Source: Deltaproteobacteria bacterium UBA2385
GTDB taxonomy: Bacteria > Myxococcota_A > UBA796 > UBA2385
Assembly (NCBI GenBank): GCA_002343455.1
Contig: DDSR01000276.1
Coordinates: 1-14,450, forward strand
DNA: 14,450 bases
Direction of reading: 5' to 3'
In this document: in pieces, positions 1 to 6,704 of the stretch
How positions within the stretch are numbered: position 1 is the first letter of the stretch
How the letters are laid out: each line of letters opens with the position of its first letter
Made by a program: the position numbers and the translations under genes
The notes under the pieces: model-generated
The model's database searches: none
What the model was told of the DNA's origin: nothing
Seen by the model: only the letters and a program-made list of their open reading frames with translations

Positions 1-1833
1 CCACTCCCAGACGTTGCCGCTCATATCGTGCAGGCCCCAGCCGTTGGGCCTCATCTCCCCGACCGGGTGCGTCTTGCCGCCCGAGTTGTCTTCATACCAG
101 GCCACGGCCCCCACCTCGGTCCCCCCCGCATACGCAATTTCCCGGCCCGCCCGGGCTGCGTACTCCCACTCCGCCTCGGTCGGCAGCCGGTAGCCGGTGC
201 AGGACAGGCCCTTCGGCCAGGTCACGGACTCCCCGGCGACCGTGTAGCAGCTCTCCAACCCCTCCTTCTTCGACAGTGCGTTAGCGAAGGTCACCGCGTC
301 CAGCCAGCTCACTTTCTCCACCGGGCAGTCCAGGCCGCAGGCCGAGAAGTGCGACGGGTTGCTGCCCATCACCGCCTTCCACTGCCCCTGGGTCACCTCG
401 GTCTCCCCCAGCAGGTAGGAGCGGCTCAGCGTCACGGTGTGCGGCGGCTTCTCGTCTTCCTCGCACTCCCCCGCGCCCTTCGTGCAGCCCATCGGGAAGC
501 TGCCGGCCGGGATCACCCGCATCGCGATCCCGCTCGTCGTCACCACCCGCTCCCCCGCCTTTCCCGTGGGCGTGCTGGTCGAAGTTCTCAACACCGCCTG
601 CACCCGCGCCACCTCCGGCACCTCCACCCCCTCCGTCCGCGAGCCCACCGTCACCTTCGCCGCCCCGTACTTCGCGACGTACGCCTCCAGCATCGGCTTG
701 CCGGCCTCCGACGGCGCCGAAAGCAACGGCCCCAGCTTCGCAAAGTCCGCGCTCGCCTGCGTTCGGACTTTCGCCGCCGCCGCGTCAAGCTGCTTGCGCT
801 CCTCCTGCGCCAGCGCTGCTGTCGCCGCTGCTGCCGCCGCCTCGGCCTGCCGCTTCGCCGCCTCCGCCGCCTGCGCCTGCGCCGCCAGTACGCCGAAGTC
901 CGTGCTCCCGCCGCCCAGGTCGATCCGTGCCGCGGTCACCGACGCGGGCGCAGAGGGCGTCGCCACCGCCAGCTCCACCAGGTCCGGCCCGCGCTCCTTC
1001 GCGAAGGCTAGCACCCGGTCCTCGCCTGTCAATTGCGGCGTCTGGGTGCCCCCGCGCACCGTCGCCCGCAGCGCACCCGTGGCGTACAGGGCCAGCTCCG
1101 AGGCTGTCACCTGGCCGTCGCCGTTCTCGTCCGCCCAGCCCCGCAGCCCGCCCAGGGCCAGGTAGCTGAAGGCCGGACGGCTGGTGCCCGGCAGCCGACG
1201 GGCGAACTCCCCCTCGCTGGTCGCCGTCAGCAGCGTCACCTTCGACTGGACCCGCGCTGATGTCGGCACCAGGCCCGATGCCTGGAGGCCCGGAACCAGC
1301 GCCCGCCCCTCTTGCGACTGCCCGGTGAAGCAGGCGTCCAGCAGCACGACCGCCTGCTGTTGCCGGCCCGCATTGATCAGCGACAACAGCTCGCTGCGGG
1401 GCACGCTGCGCTGGTACAGGCCGTCCTCCGTGCCGGCCGCGTCCACCCCGATCAGCACGCCGTCCTTCAGATCCCGGGTGGGGGCGCCGTGGCCGATGAA
1501 GACCACCCACAGCGTGCCCCCCGGCTGCACTTCGGCGGCCGCCATCTTCAGCTCGCTGCGGATCTTGTGGTCCTGCGCCTCGTCGTCGACCAGCCGGTGG
1601 ACCCGCGCCAGCGGCACTCCCCGGGTCTTCACCAGCCAGCGGTACCAGTCCTCGGCGTTGGCGCGCGCGCCCAGCACCGGATCGAGGTCTCGGTAGGCCT
1701 CAATGCCGATGACCAGGGCGGCGTCCTTGGATCCTTCCTTGGCTGAGGCGGCGGGCGGGGTGGACAGGTCGGGCCAGTCGGCCGCCAGGGCCGCGGGCAG
1801 GGAGAGGAGGAGGAGCAGCAGGGGGATGGTCAT
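1..1833 (-). CDS. Secreted caspase-like (C14) peptidase fused to an FGE/SUMF1-fold domain, 3' end cut by window edge
   Basis: The frame is open for 611 codons from the ATG at 1833 to the left edge, so the C-terminus is missing. A signal peptide with a run of six leucines ends at about A17 (ALA motif). The caspase-fold domain spans about residues 30-285: the strand AALVIGIEAY, His115 in VVFIGHGAP and Cys168 in VLLDACFTG form the expected catalytic dyad. A canonical EF-hand-type loop, DENGDGQVTASE, lies at 235-246. An Ala/Gln/Glu-rich helical, probably coiled-coil segment covers about 316-361. From about 435 an FGE-sulfatase domain begins (IPAGSFPMGC, ETEVTQGQW, GYRLPTEAEWEYAARAG, DMSGNVWEW), with cysteines at 450, 457, 499, 503, 529 and 545. 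It lies 25 bp after the FGE lipoprotein gene, with no clear Shine-Dalgarno. The caspase half is a close paralogue of the gene at 2749-3969. Substrates are unknown; activity outside the cytoplasm is inferred. Confidence 0.93.
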   Translation of the reverse strand, partial: MTIPLLLLLLSLPAALAADWPDLSTPPAASAKEGSKDAALVIGIEAYRDLDPVLGARANAEDWYRWLVKTRGVPLARVHRLVDDEAQDHKIRSELKMAAAEVQPGGTLWVVFIGHGAPTRDLKDGVLIGVDAAGTEDGLYQRSVPRSELLSLINAGRQQQAVVLLDACFTGQSQEGRALVPGLQASGLVPTSARVQSKVTLLTATSEGEFARRLPGTSRPAFSYLALGGLRGWADENGDGQVTASELALYATGALRATVRGGTQTPQLTGEDRVLAFAKERGPDLVELAVATPSAPASVTAARIDLGGGSTDFGVLAAQAQAAEAAKRQAEAAAAAATAALAQEERKQLDAAAAKVRTQASADFAKLGPLLSAPSEAGKPMLEAYVAKYGAAKVTVGSRTEGVEVPEVARVQAVLRTSTSTPTGKAGERVVTTSGIAMRVIPAGSFPMGCTKGAGECEEDEKPPHTVTLSRSYLLGETEVTQGQWKAVMGSNPSHFSACGLDCPVEKVSWLDAVTFANALSKKEGLESCYTVAGESVTWPKGLSCTGYRLPTEAEWEYAARAGREIAYAGGTEVGAVAWYEDNSGGKTHPVGEMRPNGWGLHDMSGNVWEW

Positions 1834-1858
1834 GGGTGAAGATCTTGACTCATGGGAT

Positions 1859-2761
1859 TCATGGCGAGCTTCTCACGACGCGGAAGCCCTGGTTGCTTAC
1901 GACGTAAGAGGGAGTGTTGTCGACCCGGCCAGAGACGCGCAGGCCGATGGCCTCGTTGTTCCAACTGCCACCTCGGCCGACGCGGTTGGTGCCGGAGGTG
2001 GCGCCGGTCGGGTCCTCAACGGTACCCCCGGGGTAGGTGCCGTAGACATCCCACACCCACTCCCCCACGTTCCCGCTCATGTCGTACAGACCCCAGGCGT
2101 TAGGGTCCTTCTCGCGCACGGGGTGGGTCTCGTCCCCCGAGTTTCCGTAGTGCCAGGCCAGGTCGTCGAGGCTCTCGCCCCCCGCGTAGAGCGTGTCCTC
2201 GCCCGCCCTCGCGGCGTACTCCCACTCGGCTTCGGTCGGCAGGCGGTAGCCAGCGCACGCTGGGCCTGCTGGCCAGGAGACGTCGGTTCCGTCGACGTCG
2301 TAGCACAACTCCTTGCCCTCGATGGCGGAGAGCGCGTTGGCGAAGGCGACTGCTTCGTACCAGTTCACCTTCTCGACCGGGCAGGTGGGGCATTCGGCAT
2401 AGTTTGACGGGTTGTTGCCCAGGAGGTCCTCGTAGACCTCCTGTGTGACCTCGGTTGCAGAAACGTAGAACGATCGAGTCAGGCTGACAGCAGTGGTCGG
2501 GTATTCCTCGGTTTCGCAGTCCGATTGACCCGCCGTACATCCCATGGTGAAGGTGCCCGAGGGGGCCAGGACCCAGTCCAGGCCTGGATAGTTGGTCGCT
2601 CCGCCGTCGGTTGTTCCGCCGCCGTCGGTCGTGCCTCCGTCGGTCGTGCCTCCGTCGGTCGTGCCTCCGTCGGCTGCCCCGTCCATACCTGCTGTGTCCT
2701 TTGTGAGCCGCTCACGGGTCGGAAGACATGCCATCACCATCCACAGAGCTACAGTCGCCAT
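1859..2761 (-). CDS. FGE/SUMF1-fold family protein, putative lipoprotein, probably not an active formylglycine-generating enzyme
   Basis: 300 residues. The N-terminus MATVALWMVMAC gives a short hydrophobic stretch and a plausible lipobox (VMAC, Cys12), although the n-region lacks basic residues. A low-complexity Thr-Asp-Gly-Gly linker (about 31-55) leads into an FGE-sulfatase domain (about 60-298): APSGTFTMGC, ATEVTQEVY, CPVEKVNW, GYRLPTEAEWEYAARAG, DMSGNVGEW, RGGSWNN and a terminal GFRVVR. The cysteines at 75, 82, 124, 127, 153 and 169 line up one for one with those in the fused copy at 1-1833. The cysteine pair that serves catalysis in true FGEs after the GGSW motif is absent (Asn at 268-269), so a binding or structural role is likelier than formylglycine formation. 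The ATG sits 13 bp inside the preceding caspase gene with GGAGG four bases upstream, indicating translational coupling. Confidence 0.93.
   Translation of the reverse strand: MATVALWMVMACLPTRERLTKDTAGMDGAADGGTTDGGTTDGGTTDGGGTTDGGATNYPGLDWVLAPSGTFTMGCTAGQSDCETEEYPTTAVSLTRSFYVSATEVTQEVYEDLLGNNPSNYAECPTCPVEKVNWYEAVAFANALSAIEGKELCYDVDGTDVSWPAGPACAGYRLPTEAEWEYAARAGEDTLYAGGESLDDLAWHYGNSGDETHPVREKDPNAWGLYDMSGNVGEWVWDVYGTYPGGTVEDPTGATSGTNRVGRGGSWNNEAIGLRVSGRVDNTPSYVVSNQGFRVVRSSP
2624..2668. repeat. 15-bp tandem repeat, three perfect copies
   Basis: The unit GTCGGTCGTGCCTCC (plus strand) occurs at 2624-2638, 2639-2653 and 2654-2668, with degraded copies on both sides (about 2600-2675). On the coding strand each unit encodes one Thr-Thr-Asp-Gly-Gly step of the linker between the lipobox and the FGE domain. 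The unit is a multiple of three, so copy-number change would alter linker length without breaking the frame. Confidence 0.9.
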
Positions 2762-3969
2762 GCTACCTCCATGTGTTTTTGGTCCTTATTGAATCCGGCC
2801 GAGACCACCAATCCCCCGCCGCCGACCATCAGGCCGATCCCGCCCAGGGTAGTCACCCAGATCGCTCTCGAAGTGCCGGCCTCTCCCCATTCCAGCACCT
2901 CGCCGCGGTCGGTGGCCGCCACCGCCTGAGCCGCCCACACCTGGCCGGTCACCAGGCTGGCCGTGCCGACGCCCGCCAGGCCAAGGCCGACCCACCGACG
3001 GACCACCCGGCCGTTCCGTTGACGCGGGGGTTGGATAGGGGAAAGAGTGTCGGCCAGTTGAGGGGACGGGTCGCCCTGGACGAGTCCGGTTTCGACACTG
3101 GACACCGCCAACGCCACCACATCCGGCCCGGCCTCACGGCCCTTCGCCAGCGCGATGTCCGGGCCGTCAAGGCTTGGCGTCTGGCTGCGGTCTTGCACCG
3201 TCGCCCGCAGCGCCCCCTGCGCGTAGGTCGCCACCTCCGACGCGCTGACGAGGCCGTCGCCGTTCTCGTCCGCCCAGCCCCGCAGCGCCCCCAAGGCCAG
3301 GTAGCTGAAGGCCGGCCGCGCCGTGCCCGGAAGCTGCCCGGCGAACTCTCCCGAGCCCGCGCCGGTCAACACCGTCACCTTGCCCGAGGACACCCGCGCC
3401 GACGTCGGCACCAGCGGTTGAAGGCCCGACACCAACGCGTCCCCGGTCTGCCCCTGCCCCGAGAAGCAGGCGTCCAGCACCAGCACCGTCTGCCCCTGCC
3501 GGCCGCCCGACACCGCCGCCAGCATCTCGCTCCGAGAAACGCTGCGCTGGTAGATTCCGTCCGCGCTCCGGTCCGCGTCCGCTCCCACCAGCAGCCCGTC
3601 CTGGCCGTCCTTCGAGGGCGCCCCGTGGCCGATGAAGACCACCCACAGCGTGCCCCCGGGCTGCACTTCGGACACCGCCAGCGCCAGCTCGCTGCGGATC
3701 TTGTGGTCCACCGCTTGGCTGTCGGTCAAGCGATGGAGCCGGGACAGCGGCACCCGACGCGACCTCGCCAGCCACATGTACCAGTCGTTCGCGTTGGACC
3801 GCGCGCCCTGTACAGCGTCGACCTTGGAGTAGTCCTCGATGCCGATGACCAGCGCCGCGTCCTTGCTGCCGTCGCCAGCGGTGGCGGCGGGCGGCGTGGA
3901 GAGGTCGGGCCAGGACGGAGCGTCGGCCGAAGCCGGCAGGGCGAGGAGGAGGAGCAGGGGGAGAGTCAT
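2749..3969 (-). CDS. Secreted caspase-like (C14) peptidase with two C-terminal transmembrane segments
   Basis: 406 residues from the ATG at 3969. The open frame runs further upstream, but this start gives a clean signal peptide (MTLPLLLLLALPASA, cut near 15) matching the paralogue's MTIPLLLLLL, and an AGAGG-like site precedes it. The caspase-fold domain spans about 28-285: AALVIGIEDY, His115 in VVFIGHGAP, Cys168 in VLDACFSG, and an EF-hand-type loop DENGDGLVSASE at 234-245. Catalytic positions are numbered identically to the fused paralogue at 1-1833. A Pro-rich linker leads to two hydrophobic segments at about 326-348 and 369-392, so the protease domain is probably tethered to the membrane on the outer side of the cytoplasm. 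Its last 13 bp overlap the start of the FGE lipoprotein gene, so the two are very likely made together and may act together. Confidence 0.93.
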   Translation of the reverse strand: MTLPLLLLLALPASADAPSWPDLSTPPAATAGDGSKDAALVIGIEDYSKVDAVQGARSNANDWYMWLARSRRVPLSRLHRLTDSQAVDHKIRSELALAVSEVQPGGTLWVVFIGHGAPSKDGQDGLLVGADADRSADGIYQRSVSRSEMLAAVSGGRQGQTVLVLDACFSGQGQTGDALVSGLQPLVPTSARVSSGKVTVLTGAGSGEFAGQLPGTARPAFSYLALGALRGWADENGDGLVSASEVATYAQGALRATVQDRSQTPSLDGPDIALAKGREAGPDVVALAVSSVETGLVQGDPSPQLADTLSPIQPPRQRNGRVVRRWVGLGLAGVGTASLVTGQVWAAQAVAATDRGEVLEWGEAGTSRAIWVTTLGGIGLMVGGGGLVVSAGFNKDQKHMEVAWRL

Positions 3970-4048
3970 GGTGGGGGCCTCTGAGAGGAGGGGGATGGTG
4001 GGTGCGCCGGCCGGGCGAATTGGGCGATTGCTCCCACCAACACCCACA

Positions 4049-5125
4049 TCAATCCTCCAGGACCTCCGCCGCCGCGGTGTAGCTGACCTTCGGAATGAAG
4101 GCGAGCACCTTGACCCGGCTGCGGTGGCCGGCGGGCGTGGCGGCGCCCTCGACGCACCAGTTCTCGTCCTTGACGAGGCTGGCGACACCCCCGGCGGCGG
4201 TCTCGAGGAAGGACTCGTTCTTGAGCTTGACGCTGAGGGCGTTGACATCGCCGCCGTAGCCGCGGACCTCGCCGCTGCCGGTGGTGATGGACTCGCCCAG
4301 CCACTTGACGACCTGGACCCGGGCGTCGATCATGGCCGCCTCGCGAGCCATGCGCTCGCTGTCCAGGTACTCGGAGACGCCGACGAAGTACATGCCCTCG
4401 CTGCTGCGCGGGGCCTTCTGGGTCCACTCGCCGCAGCCGGCCTCGGGGCCGGAGCCGACGCCGGTCAGGCTCGACTTGAAGCCGAAGTAGACGGGGTTCT
4501 CGAACTCGACGCCCTTGCGCCAGACGAGGCCGTGCTTGACCTCGACCTCGCCGGCCACGCCGCCGCCGATGCCGCTGGCATTGAACTCGGACTCGTTGCC
4601 GACGGCGTAGTAGATCTGTCCGGCGCGTCCTTCGAGGAACTCGCCGACGTAGCGATCGGTGCACTGGTCGTCGGCTTCGAGGCAGCAGGTCTTGAAGGCA
4701 GCGGGGTCCTCGATGTCGCTCACCAGCTTGCCGGTCTCGGTGTAGCGGACGCGCACCATCTGGGAGGAGACGGCCCGGCCGTCGGCGGCGGCGAGGGGCG
4801 GCAGGCCGATGCTGGCGGCGGCCTCGGTGCTGACCTGGAACAGCTCATCGCGCACGGCCCCGCCCCCGCCGACCTTTGCCCAGGTGACCAGGGTGGAGCA
4901 CTGGGTCTTGGTGCTCTGGCTCTCGTCCAGCGAGGTGGCGCCGTCGGGCAGGAAGCGGCCAAGGTAGCGGCTGGGGTCGGTGTCGAAGGAGGAGCGCAGG
5001 AAGATGTTGGCCGGCGGCGAGATGGACATCGACATCGGCGGCGCGGCAGGGGTCGCCTTGGCGGCCTTGTCCTTCTTGCCCGCGTGCGCGGGGAGGGTGA
5101 GCAGCAGGGGGATCAGCAGGTGCAT
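4049..5125 (-). CDS. Secreted protein with C-terminal LPP20-like segment, first gene of the leftward operon
   Basis: 358 residues from the ATG at 5125, chosen because AGGAG (minus strand, 5133-5137) lies seven bases upstream and the start gives a signal peptide ending AHA at about residue 15; longer upstream frames lack both. The mature protein opens with a Lys/Ala/Pro-rich stretch. The middle has several cysteines (for example CCLEADDQC) that I cannot assign. From about residue 244 the pattern MYFVGVSEYLDSERMAREAAMIDAR resembles the LPP20 lipoprotein domain: a glycine-containing strand, then a helix of repeated Ala and Arg reading 'A..A...A'. Similar segments occur in the proteins at 5322 and 12627. 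It lies 79 bp upstream of the membrane caspase gene. An envelope role supporting the caspases is inferred; the biochemical function is unknown. Confidence 0.88.
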   Translation of the reverse strand: MHLLIPLLLTLPAHAGKKDKAAKATPAAPPMSMSISPPANIFLRSSFDTDPSRYLGRFLPDGATSLDESQSTKTQCSTLVTWAKVGGGGAVRDELFQVSTEAAASIGLPPLAAADGRAVSSQMVRVRYTETGKLVSDIEDPAAFKTCCLEADDQCTDRYVGEFLEGRAGQIYYAVGNESEFNASGIGGGVAGEVEVKHGLVWRKGVEFENPVYFGFKSSLTGVGSGPEAGCGEWTQKAPRSSEGMYFVGVSEYLDSERMAREAAMIDARVQVVKWLGESITTGSGEVRGYGGDVNALSVKLKNESFLETAAGGVASLVKDENWCVEGAATPAGHRSRVKVLAFIPKVSYTAAAEVLED

Positions 5126-5273
5126 GGGTCGTCTCCTGAGTGGACCTGGGTGCGCCGGGTGAGGATGATGCCACAGGAGGACGCGGCGATGTCCATCCAA
5201 GGGGGGACACAGTAGGGAAAGCTGCAGACCGTGCCCCGGCGGGACCTCTTGTTGGGCTGTCAGCGCCCCTGGG

Positions 5274-5302
5274 TTGACCTCGGCGGGTTGACTGTGGATA
5301 CT
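5274..5302 (+). promoter_or_regulatory. Sigma70-like promoter for the LPP20/DUF4384 gene at 5322
   Basis: TTGACC (5274-5279) is separated by exactly 17 bp from GATACT (5297-5302), matching five and four of six consensus bases. Transcription would begin around 5309, leaving a very short leader with AGGAGG at 5311-5316. The same arrangement precedes the paralogue at 12627. A direct repeat GGGTTGAC (5271-5278 and 5285-5292) overlaps the -35 and spacer and could be an operator. Confidence 0.5.
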
Positions 5303-5310
5303 TCCTGGGC

Positions 5311-5316
5311 AGGAGG
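5311..5316 (+). promoter_or_regulatory. Ribosome binding site AGGAGG fixing a GTG start
   Basis: A full AGGAGG five bases before GTG at 5322 supports that non-ATG start, which begins a good signal peptide. Confidence 0.75.
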
Positions 5317-5321
5317 CGAGG

Positions 5322-6608
5322 GTGGCAATCGCATCGGGAGCCCTGGTGGGAATCGTGCTTCTCGGGACGGCGCTGGCAGGGCGCCCGGCGGTGCAGTCTT
5401 CGGACGATCCATGTGGCTTGGACAAGGAGTACGCCACGAATGATGCGGAGGCCTACCGAGGAATGGTGTTCGCGGTCGGCAACGGCAGCGGCCCCACCCG
5501 GGATGCCGCCCTGGCCGCCGCGCGGGCCGACGCGGAACGAGGCTTCCTGGGACCCCATGGCTGTCTGGACAAGGTGCCGGGGTCGAGCGGGCGCTGCGAC
5601 GCCATCCGCCAGAACACGATCCCCTGGAAGGGCAAGGCGCAGCAGGACGCACGTAAGCTCTGGACCGCGTGTGCGTCGGCGTCGATCGAGCAGAAGGAGC
5701 TGGAGCGCCTGGAGCAGGAAGCCCTGCGTTTCGACGCGGACATGAAGGAGCTGGCTCGTGCGATCCACGCCCAGTCGGGGAGCGCGCCTCTCAGCTTGAT
5801 GCCGCCGACCTGGGAGAGCGGCTGCTCCGCGGGTGAAGAGGGCGCGGCGGTGCTTGGTGCCCTCCGCCGAGGGTTCGCTGGCCTGGAGAATCGGTCAAAA
5901 CTAAGGACAAACCTTGCAGATGCAGGGCCTGAGGATCGGCGTGTGTTGGTGCAGCTCCATGCCCAGAGGGAGGAGGTCGTGGTCACCGCCTCCCTGGTAG
6001 AGCTTCGGGGGTGCTTCACTACTCCCGTCCACAGCCTCAGCTTCCCCGGCTACCTGCTCAACGTCGCTGAGGGCGACGCCGGCAACTGCGCGGAGGACAA
6101 GGTCCTGGGCACGTTCGCGCGCGGCGTCTGTGCGCCCGCTTTGAACGTGCGCATCGATCTGGACACAAACGACGGCGTTGTCTGCCAAGGGCAGGTGGTG
6201 GAGCCGCGCCTGACGGTCAGCGCGCCCTCCCACGTGCAGGTCTTCGCCGTCGACGCCCAAGCCAAGGCGCAGCAGGTTTTTCCCATGGAAGGCGGCAGCG
6301 ATCTGGTCGACGGGCAGATCTCCCTGGGGACCTTCGACGCGGTCTATGACCGGGAGGCGGGTGAGACCCGCCTGGTGGTCCTGGCGGTGCCCAAGGGCGA
6401 GCGCTTTGGCCGGACCCAGGGGTGGCAAGGCTGGTGCGAGGTGCCGGGGGGCTGGAGCAGCGAGCTGATCCCCTCGAACGCCGCCTCGGTTCCCAGCACC
6501 TACACGATCCTGCCCGTATGGCATCCGAGCTGCCAGGAGAAGGCCACCTCGCACTACGAGCACGAGACGCCGCCGGCGTGCTCGGCCTCGCGCGTGCTGG
6601 GCCAGTAG
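5322..6608 (+). CDS. Secreted protein: LPP20-like N-terminal segment plus DUF4384-like domain
   Basis: 428 residues from a GTG start with a strong AGGAGG. The signal peptide (MAIASGALVGIVLLGTALAG) has no basic n-region. Residues about 47-75 (MVFAVGNGSGPTRDAALAAARADAE) have the LPP20-like strand-then-alanine-helix pattern. Residues 120-150 form a charged helix. From about 272 to 357 the sequence resembles DUF4384: LTVSAPSHVQVFAVDAQAKA, QQVFP, then a strand LVVLAVPKGE. DUF4384 domains often occur with bacterial caspase-like peptidases, which fits this window. There are many cysteines (31, 81, 92, 117, 168, 231, 256, 270, 288 and others), consistent with an oxidising compartment. It is a divergent paralogue of the gene at 12627. 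It is transcribed divergently from the caspase/FGE operon, 196 bp away. Function unknown; an envelope-associated accessory or sensor is inferred. Confidence 0.9.
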   Translation: MAIASGALVGIVLLGTALAGRPAVQSSDDPCGLDKEYATNDAEAYRGMVFAVGNGSGPTRDAALAAARADAERGFLGPHGCLDKVPGSSGRCDAIRQNTIPWKGKAQQDARKLWTACASASIEQKELERLEQEALRFDADMKELARAIHAQSGSAPLSLMPPTWESGCSAGEEGAAVLGALRRGFAGLENRSKLRTNLADAGPEDRRVLVQLHAQREEVVVTASLVELRGCFTTPVHSLSFPGYLLNVAEGDAGNCAEDKVLGTFARGVCAPALNVRIDLDTNDGVVCQGQVVEPRLTVSAPSHVQVFAVDAQAKAQQVFPMEGGSDLVDGQISLGTFDAVYDREAGETRLVVLAVPKGERFGRTQGWQGWCEVPGGWSSELIPSNAASVPSTYTILPVWHPSCQEKATSHYEHETPPACSASRVLGQ

Positions 6609-6664
6609 CGGGTCGGGAGTCCCGGTGTCCCCATCGTGTCCCGAACCGTTCATGAGTGGAGCCA

Positions 6665-6680
6665 AGGATTCGAATATCCT
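6665..6680. repeat. Short perfect inverted repeat upstream of the zinc-ribbon-like gene
   Basis: AGGAT (6665-6669) and ATCCT (6676-6680) flank TCGAAT. It lies 25-40 bp before the ATG at 6705, where an operator would be plausible. The arms are short, so it may be chance. Confidence 0.3.
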
Positions 6681-6694
6681 GCGGGCGCACTGGC

Positions 6695-6699
6695 AGGAG
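6695..6699 (+). promoter_or_regulatory. Ribosome binding site AGGAG choosing the ATG at 6705
   Basis: AGGAG five bases before ATG 6705 favours this start over the in-frame GTG at 6636, which lacks a comparable site. Confidence 0.65.
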
Positions 6700-6704
6700 T
6701 CATC

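Noticed and set aside
437..1165. Ser/Ala-rich plus-strand open frame of 242 codons
   Set aside because: Antisense to the caspase-FGE fusion, whose minus frame carries conserved motifs throughout.
1859..2761. Calling the FGE-fold lipoprotein a working sulfatase-maturing enzyme
   Set aside because: The catalytic cysteine pair after GGSW is absent and no sulfatase gene is nearby.
2728..3984. Long plus-strand open frame (418 codons) opposite the membrane caspase
   Set aside because: Its Arg/His/Gln-rich composition is typical of an antisense shadow in GC-rich DNA; the minus frame carries the full caspase motifs.
3839..5215. 458-codon plus-strand open frame opposite the LPP20-like gene
   Set aside because: Low-complexity Ala/Gly/Asp/Leu sequence with no domain; the minus frame has a signal peptide, ribosome site and family pattern.
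6609..6645. CGGGAGTCCCG as a terminator after the DUF4384 gene
   Set aside because: The arms leave a one-base loop and there is no T-run; a stable terminator stem is not convincing.
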